Below the pieces are notes generated by a model. It was given only the letters and a program-made list of their open reading frames with translations, was not told the origin of the DNA and made no database searches. Position numbers and translations under genes: made by a program. Below, piece after piece: positions 34,425 to 43,356 of a DNA stretch of 64,000 bases; the stretch's first letter is position 1; every line of letters starts with the position of its first letter. Origin of the DNA: Semisulcospira habei (Eukaryota > Mollusca > Gastropoda > Semisulcospiridae); the NCBI GenBank assembly GCA_036245525.1, contig BTPG01000005.1:120178417-120242416 (forward strand), read 5' to 3'.

Positions 34425-35166
34425 ACTGTTCACAAAGATGTTAAGCATTTTACTGACTTAATATTACTCAAACAGACTAACATAAGCCTCTCAGCACCTC
34501 AGAAATATATGCTACATATAGTGTACTTTTGATTATGTTGATATGCATCCAGATTTGTGGAGCGCATGACATTGATTTAAAGACACCTACTTTTAAAGTT
34601 GATGATACCAACTATGGTTGGTTTATGGGAAGTTTGTTATTAGCAATTTAAACAACTACGCAACTAAATGTTTTAATATAGTCAGTGGTTAAAATTAATA
34701 AAGTGGTATTACACAAGGTGAGCCAGCAGTACTATTTATTCATTATTATTTGTCGGACAAATAAAAATGACGGACAATGTTCAAGACCCTGCTCACTCTA
34801 GTTAAGAAACTTGTTTCACACAACAAACATACCATATCCAATACTAATAAGTTTACAAATCAATAGAAAACTCTTTTTCTGTCATACAACAAAATCTATC
34901 ACAGGCAGTGTTTAAAAATCAGGTTGTTGCGAAAATTGAATTCACCTAAATGGGCGGTGAGGTAATTGTATCGTATTTATCAACAAGACAACACACAAGT
35001 TAACACAAGAATGAGTAAACCGATAGAGAACTGTGAGTTTAGAGACAGACTATTAGCCAGACTGGCTACAGGCATTGACAGTGCTAAGGAAATGAAGAGA
35101 GGGTCCTGGCTGGCACGGAAGGACTTGTACATGGAACTGCCACTTAATAGCAGTCTAAGGTATCAT
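34425..35166 (+). pseudogene. Inverted, decayed copy of polymerase 5' end and the 106-aa gene
   Basis: 34425-34740 resembles 41030-41330 in reverse complement (VKHFTDLILLKQTNISLSAP in this copy versus VMHFTDLITPKQTYISLSAP). 34767-35166 resembles the first 130 codons of polB in reverse complement (MTDNVQ, ESIENSFSVIQQNL, VSYLSTRQHT, RYH). Stops and frameshifts show it is dead. The copy stops at the assembly gap, so a second diverged Polinton or an internal duplication is possible, as is a mis-join. Confidence 0.8.
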
Positions 35167-35186
35167 NNNNNNNNNNNNNNNNNNNN
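35167..35186. other. Assembly gap (20 N)
   Basis: Unknown bases. The real missing length is not known. An open frame that appears to cross it is meaningless. A missing Polinton gene, such as the protease, could lie here. Confidence 1.
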
Positions 35187-35469
35187 AGCAGTGAGTCACT
35201 ATCTACCTGTGGATAGTGACAGTCTTTCACACGACCTTGAAAGCAATCCTATTGTTTCAAGTTCAATTGGCAAATTAGCATGTGTCATGTTTTACAAGTT
35301 CGGAAATTACCTTGCTCCTGTCGTAACCCTTCTTGTTACCGGGAGTCATATTGATTTTTCAAAAATAAATTTTCTAGAGAAAGAAAAAGAAGGATCAAAT
35401 GGACGAGAACAAGATGACTACACAACAGAACCCGGACCCTGTTTTGACACAGGTTCAAACTGTGACTAA
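35187..35469 (+). pseudogene. Polinton protein, C-terminal part after the gap
   Basis: The 5' end is lost in the gap. The visible part reads AVSHYLPVDSDSLSHDLESN, then PIVSSSIGKLACVMFYKFGN and YLAPVVTLLVTGSHIDF, then a charged tail. It has one hydrophobic amphipathic segment and no motif I can name. Similar segments precede the next gene in other invertebrate Polintons as I recall, so it is probably a real conserved small protein. It overlaps the start of the next ORF by 71 nt. Confidence 0.5.
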
Positions 35470-35869
35470 GGCTAAAAGCCCAGGCAGGGTTGAGGCTGGT
35501 AAAAGATTAGCCGAATATAACAGACAAAAAAAATTACAGCTTCAAGCGCAAACAGAAAAGGCTCATGTGACTGACCAGGCGTCAGGACCGTTAGGACCGT
35601 CAAGACCGTCAGAACTGTCAGGACTTTCAACACCCCTGTCACACCCACATCAAAGTGAAAGACCTTCAACCCAGTCTAATTCTGAAACAGCAAAATATGT
35701 AGTTGCCGGATTTGTTGTCGGATTTGGTTACGTAGGTTATCAATTATACAAAAAATACAAACCACAGACTCGTACAGTGACCAAAAAATCAGACACTCCA
35801 AAAACAAAACCAGAAGTCGCCACATTACCAGTAACACCCAAAGCCGTTGACCCATTTTATATGCAGTAA
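35399..35869 (+). CDS. Polinton membrane protein, 156 aa
   Basis: Intact ORF starting MDENKMTTQQ. Residues 25-45 are basic (SPGRVEAGKRLAEYNRQKK) and residues 60-80 are a Gly-Pro-Ser repeat tract (GPLGPSRPSELSGLS). One predicted membrane segment follows near residues 100-118 (YVVAGFVVGFGYVGYQLYKK), with a basic, Pro/Thr-rich tail. No signal peptide is evident. Genes of this kind lie upstream of the small membrane genes and integrase in related elements, so a virion or membrane-associated structural role is likely but not shown. It overlaps the truncated ORF before it and is 35 nt from the next gene. Confidence 0.7.
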   Translation: MDENKMTTQQNPDPVLTQVQTVTKAKSPGRVEAGKRLAEYNRQKKLQLQAQTEKAHVTDQASGPLGPSRPSELSGLSTPLSHPHQSERPSTQSNSETAKYVVAGFVVGFGYVGYQLYKKYKPQTRTVTKKSDTPKTKPEVATLPVTPKAVDPFYMQ

Positions 35870-35904
35870 ATAAAAATATTATTTTAATTTTTCTTGCCTT
35901 AGAA

Positions 35905-36135
35905 ATGAACAACTCAAAAAATTTAATGAACCTTGTGTATCACTCTGCCGTAATCAGTGGATTAGCAGTAGCTTATTCTATGCTGGGGAAAAGTCTACTC
36001 AAAATGAAATCAGCAGACCTCAGTAGACTTGATTTCGAAGACAGCGCTAAACTAATTGTAGTTGTCACAGCGTCGATTGCGACAAAAGATTTTCTTGTCA
36101 AACAAGGAATTATTCCCGAAAATGTTTCTATGTAA
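35905..36135 (+). CDS. Small Polinton membrane protein, 76 aa
   Basis: Intact ORF. The N-terminal half is hydrophobic (LVYHSAVISGLAVAYSMLGK). A second hydrophobic stretch (SAKLIVVVTASIATKDFLV) follows an acidic linker, so two membrane passes are plausible. It ends IIPENVSM. It is the second of four plus-strand genes ending in integrase, separated by short spacers with AATAAAATAAAT just before the next ATG. Similar small proteins are conserved in invertebrate Polintons; the function is unknown. Confidence 0.7.
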   Translation: MNNSKNLMNLVYHSAVISGLAVAYSMLGKSLLKMKSADLSRLDFEDSAKLIVVVTASIATKDFLVKQGIIPENVSM

Positions 36136-36146
36136 ATAAAATAAAT

Positions 36147-36581
36147 ATGGCGACGATAGCTATTATGGTGGGAGGAGCGATGGTTAACGCATTGGCTTTC
36201 AGTGGGTCTAATTATCTCTTTTCAAAAATGGGTAGAGAAGAATCTGCTCTGGAGATGAAACGTCATAATGAAGCGTCAGAAAAATTAGCACAGGCAGAAC
36301 AGGCGTATGAAAAACAAAGAATTGAGAAACTTGATTTCATCAATGAAAGATTGAGGCTTGAAGGTCACGCACAACATACGTTTTCAAATACAGACGAAGC
36401 AATCCGTGAATATTTTTTAGTCACAGGTGAAGACATGTCTATCCCAAAACCAAAACTAAGTGACTATTACAAACCAAGCACACAACAAAGAAACGGGGAG
36501 ATAATCTTTGTTCTAGTGGGAATGACATTTGTTTATTTTACAGGAGTTTTCATTGCTAGAAAAAATGGCAGCCGAAAATAA
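36147..36581 (+). CDS. Conserved Polinton membrane/coiled-coil protein, 144 aa
   Basis: It starts MATIAIMVGGAMVNALAFSG, a Gly/Ala-rich hydrophobic N-terminus, then a charged coiled coil (residues 30-75, MKRHNEASEKLAQAEQAYEK...). A conserved-looking DEAIREYFLVTG block and KLSDYYKPSTQQRN follow, with a C-terminal membrane segment (IIFVLVGMTFVYFTGVFI). The family is recognisable from many invertebrate Polintons but has no assigned function; two membrane ends around a coiled coil suggest a virion membrane or scaffold protein. Its last 17 nt overlap the integrase start in another frame, suggesting co-expression. Confidence 0.75.
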   Translation: MATIAIMVGGAMVNALAFSGSNYLFSKMGREESALEMKRHNEASEKLAQAEQAYEKQRIEKLDFINERLRLEGHAQHTFSNTDEAIREYFLVTGEDMSIPKPKLSDYYKPSTQQRNGEIIFVLVGMTFVYFTGVFIARKNGSRK

Positions 36582-37545
36582 ACTATCAAAAATATATTAC
36601 TCGCCATCAGGCTATTGGAAAGGGCAAACAGCTATTCAGAAATTACATGCCGCTGTGGGCGGAGATATAACACTCAATCAAGTCAAGCAATGGTTACAGA
36701 GACAAGCAATTTGGCAGATATATCTCCCTGCTCCAAGAAAAATAACAAGACCTCATTTTGAGAACACATCACCTAATGACACACATCAAATGGACCTCCT
36801 GTTCTTACCACATGACACAATAAGAAAGAAACGATACAAGTACGCACTGACTGTTGTAGACATTGCTTCAAGATATAAAGATGCTGAACCCATATCTGAC
36901 AAAACAGCTACCACTGTTGCTACAGCATTATCAAAAATATATAGTCGAGGCCCTTTAAGATACCCCAGACTTGTACAAGTTGATGACGGATCAGAATTCA
37001 AAGGTGCTGTTAATCAGTTATTTGCGAAGCATGGCGTACTGGTCAGACGAGGCATTCCAGGTGTGCACAGATCACAGGCAATTGTAGAGAACTTTAACAA
37101 ACAGTTATCAGAAAGACTTTTCAGTTACCAGTATTCTAAGGAACTCATGCATGACACCCGTAACACGGAGTGGGTAAAGAGATTACCACATGTGATAAAA
37201 GCAATGAATAATGAAGGCCATCCTAAACCTGCTGATGCTATTAAATTGAAAACAATTACAGAGCCAAAAACAGGACCAACCCCAACCCCAGCACCAGACA
37301 CAAGTTTATTTACTAAACAGGTAAGATATTTATATCAGCCAGGGGAGGCTGAAAATGACGACAGACGCAGGGCAACAGACCCCATCTGGTCAACGTCTGT
37401 ACACAATATAAAAAAAATAGTCCCCAGTCTTGATGGTCCTGGCGCAACAATATATTACCTGTTCGACCCTGCACCCCAGAGGGCATTTGTCAGAGAAGAA
37501 TTACAGATTATTCCCCCAGACACCGTTACTCATTTCAGTAACTAA
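36565..37545 (+). CDS. int: Polinton retroviral-type integrase, 326 aa
   Basis: DDE integrase that inserts the element and makes the 6-bp TSD. An N-terminal helical domain (GYWKGQTAIQKLHAAVGG..) is followed by the catalytic core with D77 (HQMDLLFLP), D140 (QVDDGSEFKG) and E175 (SQAIVENFNKQL), a DD35E spacing. The C-terminal SH3/chromo-like part has VRYLYQPGEAE, RRRATDPIWS and QRAFVREELQII. I chose ATG 36565 (MAAENK) over the upstream 36529 because it leaves a 17-nt overlap with the preceding gene and matches the family start. The ORF is intact and all catalytic residues are present. Its 3' end overlaps the convergent polymerase gene by 45 nt. Confidence 0.93.
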   Translation: MAAENKLSKIYYSPSGYWKGQTAIQKLHAAVGGDITLNQVKQWLQRQAIWQIYLPAPRKITRPHFENTSPNDTHQMDLLFLPHDTIRKKRYKYALTVVDIASRYKDAEPISDKTATTVATALSKIYSRGPLRYPRLVQVDDGSEFKGAVNQLFAKHGVLVRRGIPGVHRSQAIVENFNKQLSERLFSYQYSKELMHDTRNTEWVKRLPHVIKAMNNEGHPKPADAIKLKTITEPKTGPTPTPAPDTSLFTKQVRYLYQPGEAENDDRRRATDPIWSTSVHNIKKIVPSLDGPGATIYYLFDPAPQRAFVREELQIIPPDTVTHFSN

Positions 37546-40500
37546 CTCATCGATTAATTCATCAACCAGTTCATCAGCTATGTCTTCAGATAACTTGAGT
37601 CTGTAATGTCCAGGTGCATAAGCTTTTTCCTTAGTGTGAAACACTCTTTTCGTGTCTCCTACTGCTAGTGACTTCTTATGTGTTTGAATTATTTCAAGAT
37701 TATGTATGTTTGATCTCAGTGACTTGTTTGGATAATCAGGCATTAATGCACCATCTAACACTTGCTTGTAATGTTCATGACGAATGTCTTTATTTTTTAT
37801 CGCTGTTTTTTTTATTCCTTTGGCTTTCGACTGACTACCTTTCTGGTGCAGTATAGAATACATTTTTGACCTCAGTCCAACATACTCAACTATAGGCACA
37901 CCATTCAGTTCATCTTTAAACTTTCCAGGCACTTTCTTGTTTTGTGTGCTAAACAGTGGATGATCCTTAGGATAGTCAGATGTGTCATACATGTGTAGTT
38001 CTGTTTTCATGTCTTCATAAAAGTCTTCAGTACACACATCAATAATCATAGAGTCAGTGTCAGTGTATAACAGACGGCACTCAGGATACTTTGGTTTGAA
38101 GTAATCATAATAAAATTCAAGCATCAACAGTTTTGATAACTCAAGAATTGCCATACCGATGAATACTGGCTTGTCCAGTTTAACAATCTTTTTTTTGAGT
38201 GACACTGCATACAATGATGAATGAAACTCTTTGTACCCTGTGTACTGAGGCTTGCCTGTAAGTTTAATTGCGCCCAATTCAGTTGTGACCAGTCTCACAT
38301 CTTTTCTGTGATGAGGATTTTCCATTGTCTTGCCAAAACAGGCATTGTTCATAAGCTTAAAGAAGTCTTTGTCAAATGCAGTGTTGCCGTCTCTGGCACG
38401 CAATGTTGTGTTCTTCATTATGTAATCTTTCATGAAAGCACTCTGATCAAATTGAATACCTCTGTGAACTTTCTTTAATACTAACCCATGTCTGATGTAA
38501 AACTGTAACAATCGATAGTGACAAACGTAATTGAATTTGTCATTCAAATTTGGCACAAGTTTGGTGTCTTCTTTTTTACCTGTCATACTCATTTTTTCAA
38601 CAGCTAAGGGATAATCATTATGGTAATCGTGTAGGTGGTGTGGATACTCCAGGTCTACTTCAAAGATCCAACCCTTAGGATCGTTTCGGTCAAGATTCAT
38701 AATATTGTTTGTTAACCCTGACTCTGTTACGTCGTACTGTGACAAATCATACAGACAAAAGTTTTTCAAGGGCAATAACTCACACATCGCGAACCCATAA
38801 AGGTTATTAGCGTCAAGGTACGTAATGAATGACCTTGACCTTGAGGGGTCAAACCCAAGGTCACCATGGGCGTCCATATATTTATTGTTGGCTCTGGCAT
38901 AGTTGTTTGAAGCAATACTAATGCCTCCTCTCAATCCGCGTTCTACCATTTCACCCATCGTACGATCAGACAACAGGTCTATAGATATCTTACTGGATTT
39001 CAAAAATGCATCCCATGTCATTCCAGGACTAGTTATGTAACAGGCAGGGTCAAGCTTGTAGTGCAACAAACCCTTTTCACGGTAACTTTCAAATACGTCT
39101 GCTAGTAAACAAACGTCTGCTTTCAAGTACTGGTCATGGTAGTCACCAATTGTCTGACATCCTAACTTATCCCACGCATCAAGTGCATGTTGATATTCAG
39201 AGTCAGAAATGCCTTTTCCAGTTAGTGTAGAATAAAATTTCTCTTTTGGTGGCAGTCTTGTTTCCTCAAACACAACCCAGTGATCAATGTACTCATACGG
39301 ATAGACACCTTTCTTAATCAAGTCTGGCTCAAAATATTTACTTGTTATTGGATACTCAGTCAGTCCTTCTGCAAGACTAGCAAGACCTAAAGATAAATGT
39401 TGCATGGAGTCATAAAATGCTAATTTGTCCAATCTAAAAGTCAAGTATTTCTCAGTTGTCTGGGCAATACAACTTATGTTTTTGTACGACTCGTCTACAG
39501 CCTGCATGATAATGTGTGAATCATATCCTTTGAGATTGTGGAAAAAGATTGGTAACTTGTATGTCTTAGGATCTGTTTTTAATAATAAGTTACAATTGTT
39601 ATGTGCAGCACCTCTGTAACGCCCAGTTATGTGATCATGGTCATGAACTTTATCACCCCCCAGAGGTTGTTCACAAATCCAACACGTCTCAGCTGTATCA
39701 AATTTCAGTTTGTCTTCTTCTGTCATCACCAAAGGCATCTGGCATGTTGTGAGATACTGTACTACCTGACTATACAGATGTCTCATTTCTGTTAAAAACA
39801 AACATGCTGCATTTTCACCCCTGTAGATAACAGGTTCTGAATGCAGACCGTCTGACCTAACAATAATGTATCCAAAAGAACACACCACTTGGTCACTCAA
39901 TTTTATAGTCTTTGGTAATGACTCTGGAACATGACCTTCATACGGAACAACCAGTGATTCGAAATCTGCATATACTACAAACGGCAGCTTTTGTTGATTC
40001 CCATAGTTTTTAAAATACACTTGACTACCAGGATCTGGATACTTAAGTACAGTTTGTATGTCATCAGCTGACCTGCAGTGTAAAACATGTTTGTGCGCTA
40101 CGTTTATGGAGGAGAATCTTTGTAAACATCTTTTACACACTTCCTGTTTCCTACCATATTTTGATACATGATTATGAATTAGACGTGACATACTCCTGAT
40201 AATTGTGTAGTGAAAGTTATTGTCATCTCCGATTAGCAACATGTCAACATGCTTATCTTCTGACTGACCATAGGTTGGTGCCAGTGGGGACACTCTAATT
40301 GGCTGTAACTTGTTCTCAGACTCATTATCCCACACATACACATTTACAGATATACCAGGATTTAATTTTTCAAACAAGTCTATGTCCTCTATTTTAACAG
40401 GGAACTCAATGCCACTAAAATCAAGTTCATTTACAAATTTGGTGTAGTTAGATACACGTTCAGGTTTTGACTTTACAAAGTGTAGTTTAGCAAGCACACA

Positions 40501-40980
40501 CCACATGAAACAATAGTTGTCATTGTTCTGTATGTTAACAACAGCCTTTTTGTTTGCAACCTCTGTTGGCAGTGGCAACCATGCTTTACCTAATATAGGA
40601 TGATACCTTGACTGCTTTAGTTGTAGTTCATGTACATGTCCTTCGTGCCAACCAGACCCCTTCATTTTTGCACTGTCAATCGCCTGGAGGAAGTCTGGTA
40701 ATAGTCTGTCTCTAAACACGTTCTCCAATTCTCTTCTTGTGTTAACTGTGTGTTGTCTTGTTGATATGTACGACACAATTAATTCACCGTCCACCCTAGT
40801 GAATTTGATTTTTGCAACAATCTGAATCTTAACACTGCCTGTAAGAAGATTTTGTTGTATTACAGAAAAAGAGTTTTCTATTGATTCATAAACATTATTA
40901 GTATTGGATATGGGTAAGTTTGTTGTGTGAAACACGTTTCTTAAACTAGATGAGCCAGGGTTTTGAACATTGTCCGTCAT
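37501..40980 (-). CDS. polB: Protein-primed family B DNA polymerase, 1159 aa
   Basis: Replicates the element from its TIRs by protein priming. N-terminal region: RYHPILGKAWLPLP and NDNYCFMWCVLAKLH. A Cys/His cluster lies at about residues 282-302 (CKRCLQRF..HKHVLHC). 3'-5' exonuclease: ExoI YADFES 337-342, ExoII FHNLKGYDS 480-488, ExoIII YLKADVCLLAD around 618-628. An HNH/zinc-like insert sits between (CWIC..HDHDHITGRYRG..C, 433-463). Polymerase: motif A LDANNLYG 722-729, motif B KLMNNACFGK 875-884, motif C YTDTDS 972-977. All catalytic acids are present and the ORF is uninterrupted, about the usual length. Start at 40980, preceded by GACAAATAAAA. Confidence 0.95.
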   Translation of the reverse strand: MTDNVQNPGSSSLRNVFHTTNLPISNTNNVYESIENSFSVIQQNLLTGSVKIQIVAKIKFTRVDGELIVSYISTRQHTVNTRRELENVFRDRLLPDFLQAIDSAKMKGSGWHEGHVHELQLKQSRYHPILGKAWLPLPTEVANKKAVVNIQNNDNYCFMWCVLAKLHFVKSKPERVSNYTKFVNELDFSGIEFPVKIEDIDLFEKLNPGISVNVYVWDNESENKLQPIRVSPLAPTYGQSEDKHVDMLLIGDDNNFHYTIIRSMSRLIHNHVSKYGRKQEVCKRCLQRFSSINVAHKHVLHCRSADDIQTVLKYPDPGSQVYFKNYGNQQKLPFVVYADFESLVVPYEGHVPESLPKTIKLSDQVVCSFGYIIVRSDGLHSEPVIYRGENAACLFLTEMRHLYSQVVQYLTTCQMPLVMTEEDKLKFDTAETCWICEQPLGGDKVHDHDHITGRYRGAAHNNCNLLLKTDPKTYKLPIFFHNLKGYDSHIIMQAVDESYKNISCIAQTTEKYLTFRLDKLAFYDSMQHLSLGLASLAEGLTEYPITSKYFEPDLIKKGVYPYEYIDHWVVFEETRLPPKEKFYSTLTGKGISDSEYQHALDAWDKLGCQTIGDYHDQYLKADVCLLADVFESYREKGLLHYKLDPACYITSPGMTWDAFLKSSKISIDLLSDRTMGEMVERGLRGGISIASNNYARANNKYMDAHGDLGFDPSRSRSFITYLDANNLYGFAMCELLPLKNFCLYDLSQYDVTESGLTNNIMNLDRNDPKGWIFEVDLEYPHHLHDYHNDYPLAVEKMSMTGKKEDTKLVPNLNDKFNYVCHYRLLQFYIRHGLVLKKVHRGIQFDQSAFMKDYIMKNTTLRARDGNTAFDKDFFKLMNNACFGKTMENPHHRKDVRLVTTELGAIKLTGKPQYTGYKEFHSSLYAVSLKKKIVKLDKPVFIGMAILELSKLLMLEFYYDYFKPKYPECRLLYTDTDSMIIDVCTEDFYEDMKTELHMYDTSDYPKDHPLFSTQNKKVPGKFKDELNGVPIVEYVGLRSKMYSILHQKGSQSKAKGIKKTAIKNKDIRHEHYKQVLDGALMPDYPNKSLRSNIHNLEIIQTHKKSLAVGDTKRVFHTKEKAYAPGHYRLKLSEDIADELVDELIDELVTEMSNGVWGNNL

Positions 40981-41016
40981 TTTTATTTGTCCGACAAAAT
41001 AATAAATGAAAAAATA

Positions 41017-41337
41017 TTACCGCTGGCTCACCTTGTGTAATACCACTTTATTAACTGTAACACTGTCAATATAAACATTTAGTTTGCGTAGTTGTTTAAA
41101 TATGCTATAACAAATTTCCCCTAACCAACCATAGTCGGTATCATTAACTTTAAAAGTAGGTGTCTTTAAATCAACTGTCATGCACTCCACATTTGGATGC
41201 TCATCGACATAATCCAAAGTCACACTATATGTAGCATATATTTCTGATGGTGCTGAAAGGCTTATGTAAGTCTGTTTGGGTGTTATTAAGTCAGTAAAAT
41301 GCATAACATCTTTGAAAAGGTGTGTGAGATCAAGCAC
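41017..41337 (-). CDS. Small Polinton protein, about 106 aa, uncertain start
   Basis: The open frame lies between polB and the ATPase and ends just before the polB leader. It has a hydrophilic N-terminal part (FTDLITPKQTYISLSAPSEI), a middle VDEHPNVECMTVDLKTPTF and GWLGEICYSIFKQLRKLNVY near the end. No motif I can name. No ATG opens the frame: the first candidate is GTG at 41337, preceded by CAG. An ATG after the usual AATAAAA context, about 25 nt upstream, is one base out of frame. Either a one-base indel or splicing is implied. A decayed inverted copy is at 34425-34740. Confidence 0.5.
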   Translation of the reverse strand: MLDLTHLFKDVMHFTDLITPKQTYISLSAPSEIYATYSVTLDYVDEHPNVECMTVDLKTPTFKVNDTDYGWLGEICYSIFKQLRKLNVYIDSVTVNKVVLHKVSQR

Positions 41338-41398
41338 CTGTATGATTTGTCCGTCTTGTCATTTTTATTGGACAAACAAATGTATAAATTAATTTACA

Positions 41399-42010
41399 TC
41401 AATTTACTAACCCATACCCTGTGGGCTGATCTGTCTTTAAAATGAGCTTTAGATGCTTAGTTGATTTCAGTTTATTTTTTACATCATCACGTTCATGCTT
41501 ATTTGGTATGACATCATTTTCTCTGAGACAGTCTTCAAAGCTGTCACGGTCCTTACAGTAAAACAAACAGATAAACTTTAACTGTTCACGAAAATCTTTC
41601 AGTACAGCATTATATTTCTGAGTGAGAATCCATACACTAACATTTGCATGTCTGCCACTGAAGGCAAGTTCTGCCAATGTATTTCTCTTCTTGACAATGT
41701 CTTTCTCTGCAGAACAGTCATCAACTATGAACAACGTTGACTGTCCTTCAAATTGCTTGTAAAAAGATTGTAGGTAGTCATTCAGTTTTTTCTCAGGGTC
41801 AACTAAGTATATGTTACTGTCAGTCCAAATGAATAAACGGTTGTGATAAGCTTTGTTGTGTTTGATAGTAGGACAAAATATTACAATGTTTTCAAAGTGG
41901 TGTATGTATCTTGTTTGTAATAAGTCAAGTACAAATTCAGTTTTACCACACCCTGTGGCACCAACAAACAATCCACAGTGTGGGTCGAGTGTCATTAAGC
42001 TCCGGTTCAT
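41399..42010 (-). CDS. A32-like DNA-packaging ATPase, 203 aa
   Basis: FtsK/HerA-superfamily ATPase expected to pump DNA into capsids. Walker A GATGCGKT is at residues 17-24 (GLFVGATGCGKTEFVLDLL), Walker B LFIVDD at 93-98. A sensor region reads RNTLAELAFSGRHANVSVWI and then LTQKYN. The end reads TDQPTGYGLVN. I chose ATG 42010 (MNRSL) over 42046 because it matches the family, in which Walker A is within about 25 residues of the start. The 19-nt spacer to the upstream capsid gene suggests a shared late transcript. Intact. Confidence 0.88.
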   Translation of the reverse strand: MNRSLMTLDPHCGLFVGATGCGKTEFVLDLLQTRYIHHFENIVIFCPTIKHNKAYHNRLFIWTDSNIYLVDPEKKLNDYLQSFYKQFEGQSTLFIVDDCSAEKDIVKKRNTLAELAFSGRHANVSVWILTQKYNAVLKDFREQLKFICLFYCKDRDSFEDCLRENDVIPNKHERDDVKNKLKSTKHLKLILKTDQPTGYGLVN

Positions 42011-42029
42011 TTTAATACAGAATATAATT

Positions 42030-43316
42030 TTAATATATGTGTCCACTTAGTCTACTGTCTTGTATATTGAGTTGTGCATCATATATCAGGTACAAATATA
42101 TGTTTATGGCTGCAGCAGTTTCAACCTTCTTTTGTATCTGAATTGTTATTCCATCACTACCGTTCTCGACAGTTCGTCCTGACCCATGAAGGTAATCATC
42201 ATCTGTACTACGAAGGTCTAGCCACAGTGCATATTTGTTTGTAAGGTATTGACCAATCCTTACATCATACAGATGTAGATCTTTGCACGCAATGTTTGCT
42301 GGTTTATCTCTAATCCTTCCACCCGCAAAATACTTTGTGATCTCATCGTAGTGTTGATAAGGTAACATTCCAGACGCGTACACTTGATTAGGACGGCCTT
42401 CGATTGTGCAGGACAAATGTGTAATCTTAGGATTGTAGAATTTTTCTGAATCCCGTTTATATGGATCTGCTGGTTCAACAAACAACATAAGAATACCTTT
42501 CAGTGACCTAGCTGGTGTGTTCAAGTTTATGTTCCACATTGGGTCACTCTTGTCTTTGGGTATTAAACTATGTCTAATCACACGGTCATAATAAATTGGA
42601 AGTCTTGACTGGTATTGATTTTGAATGAGTCTGGCTAGTTCAATATGTGTGACAATTTCATATTCCAAGGAAATGTTAGAGATCTTGTATGTTGCATCTG
42701 TGGCAGATGATTTTATAACTTTGGAGTAGTCATTGAAAGTTAGTTCAAAGCTCAGACGGTCATTCAGTGCCCCTTGATAATAAGGCAAATGAGCTGTGAG
42801 GATTTCAAACTCGAGTGGAATGTAAAATCTAGTTCCATATGTTTCAGCTATAATAACTTCCTTTGGTACCCCAGTAGTTGTTTTGTCTCCGGCATTGATT
42901 CGAAGTTTACAAACATTATCTGGCTGTATGCCTTGATAAATACGATCTTCTCGTTCTTCTCTTGTGAGCCAAAGGTCTTTGTAACAGTAGAACACATCTG
43001 AATCGTCAAGACTAAACACTTCCTGTCCTTCAAGTTTTACTTTAATAGTTCTAACAATTGCTCTGCCAAGATTGTCAACCAGTGTTCTGTTTACGTCTGC
43101 ATCTGATGATAGTTCAATATTAAATGCTAGGCGTGCAGTGCCAGGAACAATAACGTCACTGGGACCTAGGTTTGGAAACTTGACTGTAAGTGTTTGGTTC
43201 TGGTCTATGGTACTAGGATTGTTTGTGATGACTATCGATTGTCGAATGGCCTTAACACCCAGAGGCTCACGTAGTTTTCTGTATGGGTCTAACTTTGATC
43301 CGTAAGACTGTGTCAT
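42030..43316 (-). CDS. Candidate major capsid protein (double jelly-roll), 428 aa
   Basis: Intact, beta-rich protein with an MTQSYGSKLDPYRKLREPLG start. Block TLTVKFPNLGPSDVIVPGTA is followed by FNIELSSD and NNLGR-like DNLGRAIVRTIKVKLEGQEV. Then come YCYKDLWLTREE, YIPLEFEILTAHLPYYQGAL and ELTFNDYSKVI, then YYDRVIRHSLIPKDKSDPMW. The second half has PARSLKGILMLFVEP, KFYNPKITHLSCTIEG and HYDEITKYFAGG, and ends with DAQLNIQD. A long beta-rich protein next to the packaging ATPase is the normal place of the Polinton capsid protein; the fold itself is inferred. Start 43316 follows CATAATAAAA. It is divergent from the next gene, sharing a 40-bp promoter spacer. Confidence 0.65.
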   Translation of the reverse strand: MTQSYGSKLDPYRKLREPLGVKAIRQSIVITNNPSTIDQNQTLTVKFPNLGPSDVIVPGTARLAFNIELSSDADVNRTLVDNLGRAIVRTIKVKLEGQEVFSLDDSDVFYCYKDLWLTREEREDRIYQGIQPDNVCKLRINAGDKTTTGVPKEVIIAETYGTRFYIPLEFEILTAHLPYYQGALNDRLSFELTFNDYSKVIKSSATDATYKISNISLEYEIVTHIELARLIQNQYQSRLPIYYDRVIRHSLIPKDKSDPMWNINLNTPARSLKGILMLFVEPADPYKRDSEKFYNPKITHLSCTIEGRPNQVYASGMLPYQHYDEITKYFAGGRIRDKPANIACKDLHLYDVRIGQYLTNKYALWLDLRSTDDDYLHGSGRTVENGSDGITIQIQKKVETAAAINIYLYLIYDAQLNIQDSRLSGHIY

Positions 43317-43356
43317 TTTTATTATGCACAATAAAAAATAATAAATTAATAAAACA

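Noticed and set aside
34966..35469. A single open frame crossing the N gap
   Set aside because: The left part is a decayed inverted copy of the polymerase start and the right part is a different protein; the frame through the Ns is artificial.
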